Positions 1-8,935 of a stretch of 64,000 nt of DNA are shown here, piece after piece. Positions within the stretch are counted from its first letter, which is position 1. Each line of letters begins with the position of its first letter. Position numbers and translations under genes: made by a program. Source of the DNA: Pararhizobium capsulatum DSM 1112 (GTDB lineage Bacteria > Pseudomonadota > Alphaproteobacteria > Rhizobiales > Rhizobiaceae); assembly GCF_030814475.1 (NCBI RefSeq), contig NZ_JAUSVF010000003.1, forward strand, positions 434,001 to 498,000, in the 5' to 3' direction. Under the pieces are notes generated by a model, which did no database searches, was not told where the DNA came from, and was given only the letters and a program-made list of their open reading frames with translations.

Positions 1-516
1 CAGCAGTTTTACCGAAGCCAGATCGCGCTGCAGCTTGAGAAGCCGCCGCTCGTCACGCGCCTCCAGGAGCTGACTGACCAACGAGGCTGCAGTGGTGAAC
101 GTGACGGTGAAGCCTTTCTGGCAGGCGGCGAGGCCCAGAGCGAGCGCGACATGGGTCTTGCCGGTGCCACTGTTGCCGAGAGCGATGATGTTGTCGCGCC
201 GCAGGATGTATTCGCAACGGGCAAGCTCCAGGACAAGCATCTTGTTCAAGCCGGGTATGGCCGTGAAGTCGAAGGTGTCGAAGCTTTTGACCGCCGGGAA
301 GCGAGCCGCGCGAATGCGCCGTTCGACTGTCCGGCGTTCCCGGTCGATCAGTTCCAATTCAATCAGGCGCAACAGATAGCGGGGATGGTCGACGCCGCTC
401 TCGGCGCATTCCCGTGCTACCTTCTCATACTCGCGCAACACCGTCGGCAGTTTTAATTGCTTGAGATGGTGGGACAGAAGGATTTGCGGGGTTCCACCCG
501 TTGTGCCTGATGGCAT
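1..516 (-). CDS. istB: IS21-family ATP-binding helper IstB (partial, runs off the left edge)
   Basis: The first 172 codons of an IstB-type AAA+ ATPase are read from an ATG at 516 and continue past the window edge. The N-terminus has the typical helical opening (SHHLKQLKLPTVLREYEKVA) and is followed by a Walker A motif GNSGTGKTH. IstB assists the IstA transposase of IS21 elements in target capture and strand transfer. In an intact element istA lies immediately upstream, but here the sequence upstream of the start (517 onward) is a truncated copy of an unrelated conserved gene. The element has therefore lost istA and its left half. The C-terminal part is not visible. Confidence 0.9.
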   Translation of the reverse strand, partial: MPSGTTGGTPQILLSHHLKQLKLPTVLREYEKVARECAESGVDHPRYLLRLIELELIDRERRTVERRIRAARFPAVKSFDTFDFTAIPGLNKMLVLELARCEYILRRDNIIALGNSGTGKTHVALALGLAACQKGFTVTFTTAASLVSQLLEARDERRLLKLQRDLASVKLL

Positions 517-529
517 CGTGTCGCTTGCT

Positions 530-670
530 GTGCGGGTCAGGATAACCTCAGCAACCATTGATCGTCGATCAACCGGGGATGTGCGATCGGCACTGCTCTT
601 GAGCGCCGATATGATCCGAAGCCTGAAGATCGCGTTGGATGCGAAAGATCAGGTTTTGAGGGACGGATGA
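530..670 (+). pseudogene. 3' remnant of a conserved small gene (copy 1)
   Basis: This frame encodes the C-terminal ~46 residues (from RVRITSAT to LDAKDQVLRDG) of the 102-residue protein that is intact on the opposite strand at 31356-31664. Homology to the intact copy fades out around 530, directly beside the truncated istB. The first half of the gene has therefore been lost at the IS junction. The function of the family is unknown to me. Confidence 0.75.
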
Positions 671-682
671 GGAATTCGAGCG

Positions 683-889
683 ATGACGAGCAGAAACCCG
701 GAGAACCGCTACAAAATGTGCAAGAACGAGGGCGACGAGTTCTGGACCGTTTATGACATCTTCACTGGAGAGCCGGCCGAGATGAGCGGAACGTGGCTGA
801 CTGCCTGCGAGATGGACGAAGCCAACGACCTCGTTGACCTCCTGAACCTCGAATATATCAACCGCCGCAAGGGACGACACATTGAGTGA
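683..889 (+). CDS. Conserved hypothetical protein, 68 aa (copy 1)
   Basis: An acidic cytoplasmic protein of 68 residues that I do not recognise by function. It is identical in sequence to the product at 31137-31343. It starts with ATG shortly after the end of the truncated upstream gene and overlaps the next gene (882) by 8 bases, so the two are probably co-translated. Preservation of an identical frame in two distant copies supports it as a real gene or a recent duplication. Confidence 0.7.
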   Translation: MTSRNPENRYKMCKNEGDEFWTVYDIFTGEPAEMSGTWLTACEMDEANDLVDLLNLEYINRRKGRHIE

Positions 890-1088
890 CGGCAAGATTT
901 ACCAGTTCAGGGAGGGGCCGACCTATCAGGCCGCAACCAGGGAAGAGCAATGGCAAACCGCCCTGAGGATGGACGCCGAACGGCAAGTTCAGCACGACAC
1001 AGCCGCCTGGCTCATCGTAGCGCTAATCAGCACCGCTCTGTTCGTGACGTTTATCCGGTTCGTATGGCTGAGGAAGCCTTCGTCTTAG
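882..1088 (+). CDS. Conserved single-span membrane protein, 68 aa (copy 1)
   Basis: A hydrophilic N-terminal half rich in Gln/Glu is followed by one membrane span (about residues 43-62: WLIVALISTALFVTFIRFVW) and a short basic tail. It is identical to the product of 30938-31144. It overlaps the preceding 68-residue gene by 8 bases and so forms a two-gene unit. The function is unknown. A small bitopic inner-membrane protein is all that can be read from the sequence. Confidence 0.7.
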   Translation: MSDGKIYQFREGPTYQAATREEQWQTALRMDAERQVQHDTAAWLIVALISTALFVTFIRFVWLRKPSS

Positions 1089-1228
1089 GGCGATTGCCTA
1101 CCGTTGGCATTCAGCATGAGGCCGTGTTCTAGGGGCGCTATGGCACGAGACGAACTGCCCCGAAAGAGCTCCGCAACGCGAGAACACCACAGTGCGTGTT
1201 CCCAGCAGACGCCAGCGGAACATCGTTT

Positions 1229-2860
1229 CTATCCGAGCTCGCTCGCTTGCGGATGCTTCTTTCGACCGCCCTTTTCGTGCCGACCCAGCCAGCCGACCTC
1301 GATTTTCGGAACAGCATTTACAAGCCGCTCCGTATAGGGATCGAACGGTGGAGACAGCACCTCTTCAGTCTCACCCCAACGCACCACCTTGCCTACGTGT
1401 AAGATCGTTACACGCGTGGCAATAGACCTGACAATGTTCAGATCATGGGTGATGAACAGATACGCAATTCCGCTCTCACGCTGGAGCCGGAGAAGCAAAG
1501 CCAAAATATCTTTGGCAACCAAGGGATCCAGCGCGGACGTTGGTTCATCGCAGATGATCAGGTGTGGCCGTGCAGCAAGGGCACGAGCAATGCAGACCCG
1601 TTGTTTCTGGCCACCGGAAAGTGAGCGAGGATACCGGTTTGCCAACGATGGATCGAGCTCCACCTGAGCCAGCAACTCATTTACCCGCCGTCGCCTGGAA
1701 TCGCCCCGCAGCCCCTCGTAGAGAGTGACTGGCCGCCCCACAATCTCTTCGACCGAATGGCGTGGATTGAGAGCTGTATCTGGCATCTGGTGGATCGTCT
1801 GTAGTAGTCGGCGTTGCTCAAATGAGCGTTTGGCCGTTCGCGCGTGGACGTGTTCGCCCTTGAAGCGAACAGTGCCCTTCAAAGGCGGCAACAGACCATT
1901 GATCACGCGGCCAAGGGTCGATTTTCCTGAACCGGATTCGCCGACCAGCGCGGCAGTCTCCCCGACTCGGATTTCAAGGGATATATCCGTTAGGACCGGC
2001 CTGCCGTCTGCGTAGGCGGCCGTAATGCCCGAAACTGCCAACACGCTCGCGTCCAGACCCGGCTGAGACTGTCTCTCAAGTCGACTGGCGGCGACGAGCT
2101 TGCGGGTGTATTCGTGCGCGGGTTCTTGGACAATGCCCGCGACGGGTCCGTGTTCGACTGATTTGCCATGCCGCAATACCATGATTTCGTCTGCGATCTG
2201 CGTAACGACTGCCAGATCATGACTGATATAGAGGGCCGCGGCCCCGGCGTAGTTGATCGCATCGCGAATGGCCTTCAGAACCTCGATCTGGGTCGTCACA
2301 TCAAGCGCAGTGGTCGGCTCGTCAAGGACGACGAGATCGGGACTTGAACATAAGGCCATCGCAGTCATGGCGCGCTGAAGCTGGCCGCCGGAGACCTGGT
2401 GAGGAAATTTATCGCCGAAGCGTATTGGGTCCGGCAGGCCGAGAAGGTGCATCAACTCGTTGGCGCGCGCATTCGCCTGATCGGGGGACGCAAGACCAGA
2501 CCGAATGGACGATTCAGTTATTTGTTCTCGCAGACGGTAGGCTGGATTGAAAGACGCGCCCGCTGATTGGGCCACGTAGGTGATACGGTTTCCCCGCAAC
2601 CGCCGGCGGTCGTCATCGCTGAGTGAAAGAAGACTCACTCCGTCAAACAGAATGGCTCCGGATTTTATGGCTAGACCGGGCCGGACATAACCGAGCGCAG
2701 CCAGCCCCAGCGTAGATTTTCCGGCGCCGGATTCACCGATGAGCCCAAGTACCTTGCCCTTCTCCAGCGAGAAAGAAATGTCCGCCACAATCGAGGAAGC
2801 CCCTGAGGTGTTGGTGCTCCCAATACTAAGATTCTGGATTTCTAGAAGTGGCTTTGTCAT
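1229..2860 (-). CDS. Peptide/nickel-type ABC transporter, fused two-domain ATPase
   Basis: A 543-residue protein with two complete ABC ATPase domains, like GsiA or YejF. Domain 1 has Walker A GESGAGKST (near residue 42), signature VSGGQLQR and Walker B VVLDEPT. Domain 2 has GESGSGKST, LSGGQKQR and LIICDEPT. It energises the importer formed with the permeases just upstream. The ATG at 2860 overlaps the stop of the preceding permease gene (ATGA), which fixes the start and indicates translational coupling. It is the last gene of the leftward operon that begins with the homocysteine S-methyltransferase at 7264. The substrate is unknown. A sulfur-containing compound is likely from context. Confidence 0.93.
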   Translation of the reverse strand: MTKPLLEIQNLSIGSTNTSGASSIVADISFSLEKGKVLGLIGESGAGKSTLGLAALGYVRPGLAIKSGAILFDGVSLLSLSDDDRRRLRGNRITYVAQSAGASFNPAYRLREQITESSIRSGLASPDQANARANELMHLLGLPDPIRFGDKFPHQVSGGQLQRAMTAMALCSSPDLVVLDEPTTALDVTTQIEVLKAIRDAINYAGAAALYISHDLAVVTQIADEIMVLRHGKSVEHGPVAGIVQEPAHEYTRKLVAASRLERQSQPGLDASVLAVSGITAAYADGRPVLTDISLEIRVGETAALVGESGSGKSTLGRVINGLLPPLKGTVRFKGEHVHARTAKRSFEQRRLLQTIHQMPDTALNPRHSVEEIVGRPVTLYEGLRGDSRRRRVNELLAQVELDPSLANRYPRSLSGGQKQRVCIARALAARPHLIICDEPTSALDPLVAKDILALLLRLQRESGIAYLFITHDLNIVRSIATRVTILHVGKVVRWGETEEVLSPPFDPYTERLVNAVPKIEVGWLGRHEKGGRKKHPQASELG

Positions 2861-3669
2861 TCGTTCTCCAGGCCAGCGTCGGCATCGAGAATCCAATCGA
2901 CAACCATGTTTACTGAGACGGCGAGTAGCGCAATCGCCGCTCCGGGTATCAGGGCCGCTCCCACTCCGAACAGAAGGCCATCCTTGTTCTCCTTGATCAA
3001 GCTACCCCAATCCGTGATCGGTGGCTGTATTCCGAGGCCAAGAAAGGACAGGGTCGACAGGAACAATACCGCAAAAATGAACCGCAGCCCTGTTTCGGCG
3101 ACCAACGGTGCAAGCGCATTGGGGAGGATTTCGCGATAAACGATCCAAAGCCTCGTCTCTCCCCGCAATATTGCCGTTTCAATGTAATCGAGTGCCGCGA
3201 TATCGGAGGCCACAGAACGGCTCAGCCGGAAAAAGCGGGTGCTCTCCAGGAGTGCAATGATGCCCACAATAAAGATGATCGACCTCGGCAGAACCGTCAA
3301 CAGCACAAGGGCAAAAATCAGCGTCGGAATTGCCATCAACAGATCGACCAAACGGGACAGAATCGCATCCAACCAGTCGTTTCGCAGCCCCGCCAGCAGG
3401 CCAAGACTCGTTCCGACAGCCGCCGCAATCCCGGTTGCCGCTGCCGCTGTAAAAATGGTTACCCGTGCACCCCAAATGAAGCGTGACAACAGGTCCCTTC
3501 CTAGCATGTCGGTACCAAGCGGTGTGTTTAGCGACGGATAGTCCCATATCGATCCGACGATGTCGTTGACACCGTAGGGAGCGATATAGGGCGCAAACAA
3601 CGCAACAAGGAGAAACGCTGCGACAAAACCGAGGCCGACACAGGCCGAAATGGTAAGGTGGTTGACCAT
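2857..3669 (-). CDS. ABC transporter permease, DppC type
   Basis: A 270-residue inner-membrane protein of the binding-protein-dependent transport family. It has an N-terminal membrane span followed by the DppC-type motif GTDMLGRDLLSR, about five further spans and an EAA-like loop around RGETRLWIVYREILPNALAP. The ATG at 3669 shares one base with the stop of the upstream permease (TAATG), so the much longer upstream extension in this frame is not used. It pairs with the DppB-type permease to form the translocation channel. The C-terminus overlaps the fused ATPase gene by 4 bases. Confidence 0.92.
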   Translation of the reverse strand: MVNHLTISACVGLGFVAAFLLVALFAPYIAPYGVNDIVGSIWDYPSLNTPLGTDMLGRDLLSRFIWGARVTIFTAAAATGIAAAVGTSLGLLAGLRNDWLDAILSRLVDLLMAIPTLIFALVLLTVLPRSIIFIVGIIALLESTRFFRLSRSVASDIAALDYIETAILRGETRLWIVYREILPNALAPLVAETGLRFIFAVLFLSTLSFLGLGIQPPITDWGSLIKENKDGLLFGVGAALIPGAAIALLAVSVNMVVDWILDADAGLENE

Positions 3670-4673
3670 TATTTTGGATATCTCAACCGCGGATTGGCAA
3701 GTATCGAGACGACATCCGCAAGCAGATTGAGACCAATGTAGACACCCGCAAAAAGCAGGCAGCATGCCTGAACGACGGGGATGTCGCGGTTGACGACACT
3801 GTCCACCATGAACTGCCCCATCCCTGGATAGACGAAGATGACTTCGACCACCACCACGCCGGCGACCAGATAGGCTAAGTTCAGAATGACCACGTTTGTG
3901 ATGGCAGCGAGCGCATTGGGAAATGCGTGGTGCCAGATGATGAATGAGCGCGATGCTCCCTTCAGAATCGCCATTTCGATGTAGGGCAAAGCTAGAGTGT
4001 TCAGGAGCGCCGCCCGCGTCATGGTCGTAATATGACCGGTGACAGCCAAGGTAAGTGTAAGGCAGGGCAGGATCATCGCCAAGACCCGGTCGCCGAGGCC
4101 CATTGTCTCGAAGACCGTGGCACTGCTTGCAAGCCATCCGAGCGTAATGGAAAAAACGAAGATCAACAGATAGCCTACAAAGAACTCTGGCAGCGCGACG
4201 ATCCCGCGCGTTAATGCGGAAATCGAGCGATCAAGAACAGTGCCCCGATAGCGGACAGACAGGATACCGAGAAACACGGAGAGCGGAACGGAGACCAGCG
4301 CGGCGGCGGCGGCAAGAAAGAGAGTGTTACCCAGGCGAAGACCAAGGCTTGAAGTTACGCTACGGCCATTCATCAGGCTGACGCCAAAATCACCTTGCAG
4401 TACGTTGGCAAGCCATACCAGATAACGCTCCACAAGCGGTCGATCGAGCCCCAGCCGCACGCGCAATTCGGCGAGCGCAGCCGGCGTAGCAGAGCGCCCG
4501 AGAAGCGCCGTTGCGGCATCCCCCGGTAGAATTTCTGTGCCGATGAAGATCAGCGTCGAAATCACGAACAACAGGACAAGGCCAATCAGGAAACGTCGGG
4601 CAATCAACCGAGCGATGCGGTGATCTTGAAATCGAGGCCGCAGTCCTGGTTCGATCGTGTCTACAAGCGCCAT
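3669..4673 (-). CDS. ABC transporter permease, DppB type
   Basis: A 334-residue integral membrane protein. An N-terminal cytoplasmic stretch is followed by a first span (LIGLVLLFVISTLIFIG), the DppB-typical periplasmic segment LPGDAATALLGRSATPAALAE, and five more spans with an EAA loop (ILKGASRSFIIWHHAFPNAL). It forms the channel with the DppC-type subunit. It is separated from the upstream substrate-binding-protein gene by a strong stem-loop (4694-4728), whereas its 3' end overlaps the next permease gene by one base. Confidence 0.92.
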   Translation of the reverse strand: MALVDTIEPGLRPRFQDHRIARLIARRFLIGLVLLFVISTLIFIGTEILPGDAATALLGRSATPAALAELRVRLGLDRPLVERYLVWLANVLQGDFGVSLMNGRSVTSSLGLRLGNTLFLAAAAALVSVPLSVFLGILSVRYRGTVLDRSISALTRGIVALPEFFVGYLLIFVFSITLGWLASSATVFETMGLGDRVLAMILPCLTLTLAVTGHITTMTRAALLNTLALPYIEMAILKGASRSFIIWHHAFPNALAAITNVVILNLAYLVAGVVVVEVIFVYPGMGQFMVDSVVNRDIPVVQACCLLFAGVYIGLNLLADVVSILANPRLRYPK

Positions 4674-4693
4674 GGTTACCTCTTAGATCCATC

Positions 4694-4728
4694 GGACACT
4701 ACCCAGCCGGTCCCTCCGGGTAGTGTCC
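4694..4728 (-). promoter_or_regulatory. Intercistronic stem-loop after the substrate-binding-protein gene
   Basis: A perfect 11-bp stem (GGACACTACCC paired with GGGTAGTGTCC) encloses a 13-base loop. It lies between the stop of the binding-protein gene (4738) and the start of the permease gene (4673). No T-run follows on the minus strand, so it is more likely an mRNA-stabilising or partial-attenuation hairpin than a full terminator. Confidence 0.75.
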
Positions 4729-4737
4729 ATTGCGATC

Positions 4738-6291
4738 CTAGCTTTCCAGCCAGACCTTCTCGGCAGTTCTCGGGCCGTTTTGTCCGGGGATAGCCTTGTA
4801 ACCTTTGAGCTTGCTGCTCGATGCACTGATTTGAGCTGAATAAGCCGGTATAACCGAGCTGTTTTCGTCGATGATCAGCACCTGTGCATCATGATAGAGT
4901 TGTTTGCGCTTTGTTTCGTCGAGTTCCCCGCGGGCCGCCAGTACAAGCTGATCGAAATTCTTGTTCTTCCAACCGGTCTCGTTCCAAGGAGCTTCTGACA
5001 GGTAGATCAGCGAAAGCATGGCATCGGCCGTCGGGCGCGCGCCCCAGCCGGACGCGACAAAGGGTTGCTTCAGCCATACGTCGGTCCAGTATCCATCCGC
5101 AGGCACACGGTTGACTTCGAAGGGGATACCTGCCGCCGTCGCCGATTGCTGGTAGAGTTGCGCAGCATCAAGTGCACCGGAGAAGCTGGCACCATCTGAC
5201 GCCGAGAGTACCACGTTGCCGTCGTAGCCGGATTTCTTCCAGTGGAACGCCGCCTTCTCCGGATCGTAGGCGCGCTTCGGCACGTCGGTGGCGAAATACC
5301 GGTTTGAAGGAAAGATCGGGTTGTCATTCGACACCGTGCCGGCACCACTGAGAATGGAGGTCACGATCTGCTCTCGATCGATTGCATATTTGAGAGCAAG
5401 GCGCACATCCAGATTGTCGAATGGCGCACTGTCGGCGCGCCCCGCGAAAAGTACGATGGAGCTGTCATCTTCCTGGTGAAGGGCGAGTGCCTTGTTCGCT
5501 GCAAGTCTTTGTGCGACCCGTGGCTCTACATTGTTGATAAAATGCACGGAATTGCTGATCAGCGCGGCGACGCGTGCAGACTTGTCGTTATAGGCAACGG
5601 TTTCAACTGAATCCACATGGCCGCGCTCGGGGTCCCAATAGTTCGGATTGCGCCTAACCAAAGTCCGGACGCCGGGCTGGAAATTCTCAAGAATGAAGGC
5701 TCCGGTTCCGATACCGTCATCAAAGTTGGCACCGTCTGGTGTAATTCCAAAATGCACGTCACCAAGCAGGTATGGGAAATCGGCGTTCGGTCCGGAGAGC
5801 TGGAACGTGACCTCGTGATCCGCGGACTTGACGATATCGGCAACACTGAGGAGATACCCCTTGCCCGCCGACTCCGACTTTTCGCCTCGATGATGGTTTA
5901 GCGAGTAGATTACGTCCTCGGGTGTCAGTTCCTTGCCGTTGTGGAACTGGACGCCTTTCCGCAGCTTGAAAATCCATTGGCTGCCGCTGGCAGCCGGCTC
6001 CCAGGACTCGGCGAGGCCGGCACGAAGACTGCCATCGTCGTTAAGGTCCGTCAGCGTGTTGAAAAGCTGCAGCCCGACATTGTAGGCATATGCCTCGAAG
6101 TAGAACGCAGGATCGAGCCGGTCTGTGCTGGATGCGTTGTCGATGCCAAGAATGAGGTGGCCGCCTTTTTGCGGTTGCTGGGCGCGTGCGAAACCTGGCA
6201 AAAGGAGTGAGCCTGCAGCCAAAGCCCCAGTCGCCTTCAACAGAGTGCGTCGATTAATCCCGCCGGCATTTGTTTCGTTTTGAAATGTCAT
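4738..6291 (-). CDS. Peptide/nickel-family ABC substrate-binding protein (Tat-type signal)
   Basis: A 517-residue SBP_bac_5 family periplasmic protein. The start at 6291 gives the N-terminus MTFQNETNAGGINRRTLLK followed by a hydrophobic stretch ending in GFARAQ, which is a plausible twin-arginine signal peptide. Family hallmarks follow: LAESWEPAASGSQWIFKLRKGVQFHNG and PEDVIYSLNHH. It would capture the substrate for the two permeases and the fused ATPase encoded downstream. It sits 28 bases after the methyltransferase gene, in the same operon. Export by Tat, if real, would suggest folding or cofactor capture before export. The substrate is not identifiable from sequence. Confidence 0.9.
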   Translation of the reverse strand: MTFQNETNAGGINRRTLLKATGALAAGSLLLPGFARAQQPQKGGHLILGIDNASSTDRLDPAFYFEAYAYNVGLQLFNTLTDLNDDGSLRAGLAESWEPAASGSQWIFKLRKGVQFHNGKELTPEDVIYSLNHHRGEKSESAGKGYLLSVADIVKSADHEVTFQLSGPNADFPYLLGDVHFGITPDGANFDDGIGTGAFILENFQPGVRTLVRRNPNYWDPERGHVDSVETVAYNDKSARVAALISNSVHFINNVEPRVAQRLAANKALALHQEDDSSIVLFAGRADSAPFDNLDVRLALKYAIDREQIVTSILSGAGTVSNDNPIFPSNRYFATDVPKRAYDPEKAAFHWKKSGYDGNVVLSASDGASFSGALDAAQLYQQSATAAGIPFEVNRVPADGYWTDVWLKQPFVASGWGARPTADAMLSLIYLSEAPWNETGWKNKNFDQLVLAARGELDETKRKQLYHDAQVLIIDENSSVIPAYSAQISASSSKLKGYKAIPGQNGPRTAEKVWLES

Positions 6292-6319
6292 GGTCTTTGT
6301 CCGAGGGTTTCGCGCTGGT

Positions 6320-7264
6320 TCAGGCAGCGACAGGTTCCGGTTTGAATGTTGTCTTGATTTCTGAGATATGCTCGGGGCCAATACCGCAGCAGCCCCCGAC
6401 GATCGATGCACCCGCATCGACCCAACGGCGGGCGAAGGTCAGGTAACCCGGCGGGTCAAGATCTTCACGCAGGCTACCGAGGCCCGAATTGGCCTTGATC
6501 TCTTCCGTGCTTTCAGGCCGCGGAACGAAGGCATTGGCGTAGACGCCGATCGCGGCATGGAGGGACGATTCCTGGAGGGATATGCGCGCCGCATTAATCG
6601 CAGCCTCCATGATTTCGGCCTGACTGCAGTTGAAGAGCAACGCGCTCGCACCGAGTTCAACGGCTTTCGCTGCAGCCTCGGCAACCGTCTCGCCGGAACG
6701 CAAGCGAGGCGCCCATTTTCCCGCGATCACATCCCTGACACCGTTTCGGTCATCGAGGGTATAGGAAAGCCAGAGTGGTCGCTGGTCATCACCCAAAGCG
6801 CGCCGGATAGCTTCGACCTCAATCAGTGATCCTTGCGTTTCGGCAAGCCAAAAATCGACATGCGGAGACAATCCCTGAACCAAAACAGAGAGGATCTCCG
6901 GCGCCTTTTCCCCATCGAACAGGTCAGGTCGATATGAGCCAAAAACCGGAGGCAGGGAGCCTGCCACTAAAACCCTTCCGCCTGCCCTTCCCGCAGCGGA
7001 TCGCGCCAGCTTTCCGGAAAGATCGACCAGCTCGAGGCCACGCTCTGCGAAGCGTTCGTCACCTATATGAAAGGGAACGACCGCGTAGCTGTTGGTGGTG
7101 ATCACCTCGGCCCCGGCGGCGATGAATGCGTCATGCGCCCGCTCAACATATTCGGGAGCTTCGATCAATGCCAAGGCCGACCATTCTGGCTGCTTAAAGG
7201 GTGCGCCACTTTTAAGCAGCTCGCGACCCATGCCGCCATCAAGCACTGTGATTTCCCTGGACAC
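6320..7264 (-). CDS. mmuM: Homocysteine S-methyltransferase family protein
   Basis: A 314-residue betaine/homocysteine-methyltransferase-family protein. It opens with LDGGMGRELLKSG and carries the three zinc-binding cysteines of the family: one in FNCSQ (C213) and the pair in GGCCGIGP (C292, C293). MmuM-type enzymes move a methyl group from S-methylmethionine or another methylsulfonium donor to homocysteine, giving methionine. The start is GTG at 7264, preceded by a strong ribosome binding site (AGGAGGG) 5 bases upstream. It is the first gene of a leftward operon with a complete ABC importer, and it is divergent from a flavin monooxygenase cluster. This suggests the imported compound carries a methylated sulfur. 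Confidence 0.88.
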   Translation of the reverse strand: MSREITVLDGGMGRELLKSGAPFKQPEWSALALIEAPEYVERAHDAFIAAGAEVITTNSYAVVPFHIGDERFAERGLELVDLSGKLARSAAGRAGGRVLVAGSLPPVFGSYRPDLFDGEKAPEILSVLVQGLSPHVDFWLAETQGSLIEVEAIRRALGDDQRPLWLSYTLDDRNGVRDVIAGKWAPRLRSGETVAEAAAKAVELGASALLFNCSQAEIMEAAINAARISLQESSLHAAIGVYANAFVPRPESTEEIKANSGLGSLREDLDPPGYLTFARRWVDAGASIVGGCCGIGPEHISEIKTTFKPEPVAA

Positions 7265-7504
7265 CGGTGCCCTCCTACCAAATTATAAGTTTATCAGATG
7301 TTTGTTTCGCCGTTATGGCCGGAGCAGCGATAGGAGAGGTATAGGCGGTCGCTCGATTTCTTCACAAGCATACATTTTCTATAGTTTTTATGAATTAAAG
7401 AAATTCCTGCCCGGCATGATCCGTCCAGAAGGGCTATCTACACGCTCAATGCAAATGCATTTTGGAGTGGTGGACTGCTGCCATCGCAGAGAACTGTGTT
7501 GTCT
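7265..7504. promoter_or_regulatory. Divergent promoter region of the putative sulfur cluster
   Basis: A 240-base AT-richer region lies between the methyltransferase operon (leftward) and the monooxygenase operon (rightward), so both promoters must lie here. It contains the short palindrome-rich string ATGCAAATGCAT near 7449 and A/T tracts around 7375-7400, but I cannot assign a known operator. No regulator gene is adjacent, so control is probably by a distant regulator. Confidence 0.45.
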
Positions 7505-8884
7505 ATGACGAAGAAAATTCATATTTACGCGTTCGACATGAACTGTGTCAGCCACATCAATCATGGCCTGTGGACGCATCCACGAGATCAATCGACATCT
7601 TATACGAGCCTGGAATACTGGGCGAATCTCGCGCGTACTGCCGAGCGGGGCAAGCTCGATGGCATCTTTCTCGCCGATATCGTCGGTGTTTACGATGTGT
7701 ATAAGGGTAGCCCGGCAACGGCGATTGCCACCGGTGCACAGACGCCCGTCAACGATCCACTGCTTGTCGTTCCGGTCATGGCTTATGTCACCCAACATCT
7801 GGGGTTCGGCGTTACGGTCAACACAACCTATGAGCCGCCTTATCTGCTTGCGCGACGGCTTTCGACCCTCGATCACCTCACCAATGGCCGCGTCGGATGG
7901 AACATCGTCACCGGTTATCTAGATAGCGCCGCCCGGGCCATGGGCTTTTCCGAGCAGCCCGACCACGATCACCGCTATGACGTCGCGGACGAATATATGG
8001 AGGTTCTCTACAAACTCTGGGAAGGCAGCTGGGATAGCGATGCGGTGGTTAGAGATCGAACGTCCGGCCGCTACGCCGATCCCGATAAAGTTCGTGCTAT
8101 CAAGCATAGAGGCCAGCACTACCAACTGGACGCCATTCACCTGAGCGAGCCATCGCTTCAGCGAACGCCGGTTCTCTACCAGGCCGGGTCGTCGACCCGC
8201 GGACGCAAATTTGCGGCTGAGCATGCCGAGTGCGCCTTTATCGGTGGCAATAAACCAGAGGCTGCTGCATCCATAGTCTCCGATATCCGCCAACGAGCGG
8301 TCGCGAACGGACGCAGTGCCGATGCGGTCAAGTTGTTTACCAGTCTTAGCGTTGTCGTCGGCAGGACAGAGGCCGAAGCCGAAGAGAAACTTGAGGACTA
8401 TCGCCGCCATGCCATTACCGAGGCAGCTCTTGCTCATTATTCAAGTTCTATAGGAATAGACCTGGCTCGCTATGATCTGGACGAGCCGATCGTCTACCAG
8501 AAAACCAATGCGAACAATTCGGCGTTAGAAGCAATCACGACAAGAAGTCCAGACAAAATCTGGACCCGGCGCGAGATCGTCGATCAGATGGTTCTCGGAA
8601 GTCGCCAAAAGCCGGTCGTCGGGACGCCGCAACAGATTGCTGATCATATGCAGGCATGGATCGACATTGGCGACATCGACGGGTTCAATCTCCCGCGAAC
8701 GGTGGCCCCAGAAAGTCTGGAAGATTTCGTCGATCTTGTTGTTCCTATCCTGCAGGAGCGCGGCATGTTCAAGGCCGACTACTCGGAAGGAACGTTGCGC
8801 GAAAAATTGTTTGGGAGCGGGCACGCGCACCTTCCCGCTAACCACCCTGGGTCCCGGTTCCGGCATCCGGCGGCGAACCCGTGA
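7505..8884 (+). CDS. LLM-class flavin-dependent monooxygenase, NtaA/SnaA/DszA family (1)
   Basis: A 459-residue bacterial-luciferase-like protein. Family features include the N-terminal strand KKIHIYAFDMNCVSH, the segment DGIFLADIVG, the FMN-site region STLDHLTNGRVGWNIVTGY, and the late motif GTPQQIADHMQAWIDIGDIDGFNL. NtaA/DszA enzymes use FMNH2 from a separate reductase to oxygenate N- or S-containing substrates. No flavin reductase gene is present nearby, so one must be supplied in trans. The start is taken at ATG 7505, with TTG 7496 as an alternative in the same frame. It is the first gene of a rightward four-gene unit that ends with a related enzyme (11505). Confidence 0.9.
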   Translation: MTKKIHIYAFDMNCVSHINHGLWTHPRDQSTSYTSLEYWANLARTAERGKLDGIFLADIVGVYDVYKGSPATAIATGAQTPVNDPLLVVPVMAYVTQHLGFGVTVNTTYEPPYLLARRLSTLDHLTNGRVGWNIVTGYLDSAARAMGFSEQPDHDHRYDVADEYMEVLYKLWEGSWDSDAVVRDRTSGRYADPDKVRAIKHRGQHYQLDAIHLSEPSLQRTPVLYQAGSSTRGRKFAAEHAECAFIGGNKPEAAASIVSDIRQRAVANGRSADAVKLFTSLSVVVGRTEAEAEEKLEDYRRHAITEAALAHYSSSIGIDLARYDLDEPIVYQKTNANNSALEAITTRSPDKIWTRREIVDQMVLGSRQKPVVGTPQQIADHMQAWIDIGDIDGFNLPRTVAPESLEDFVDLVVPILQERGMFKADYSEGTLREKLFGSGHAHLPANHPGSRFRHPAANP

Positions 8885-8935
8885 ACACCACCGGCGAAAC
8901 GACGAAATCTAGTACGGCAGCAGCCACAGCTCTCA

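Larger units (their letters stand above)
530..1098 (+). repeat. Inverted long repeat, copy 1
   Basis: About 0.56 kb is nearly identical to the reverse complement of 30937-31490. The repeat covers two complete small genes and the tail of a third. Only scattered substitutions are seen, for example an Ile/Leu change near 570 and changes in the last codons near 1075. Homology ends just after the stop at 1088, at the string AGGGCGAT. The two copies face each other across about 30 kb. Confidence 0.9.

Noticed and set aside
3670..4137. Long N-terminal extension of the DppC-type permease frame
   Set aside because: It overlaps the DppB-type gene over its whole length. The ATG at 3669 overlapping the upstream stop matches the family start.
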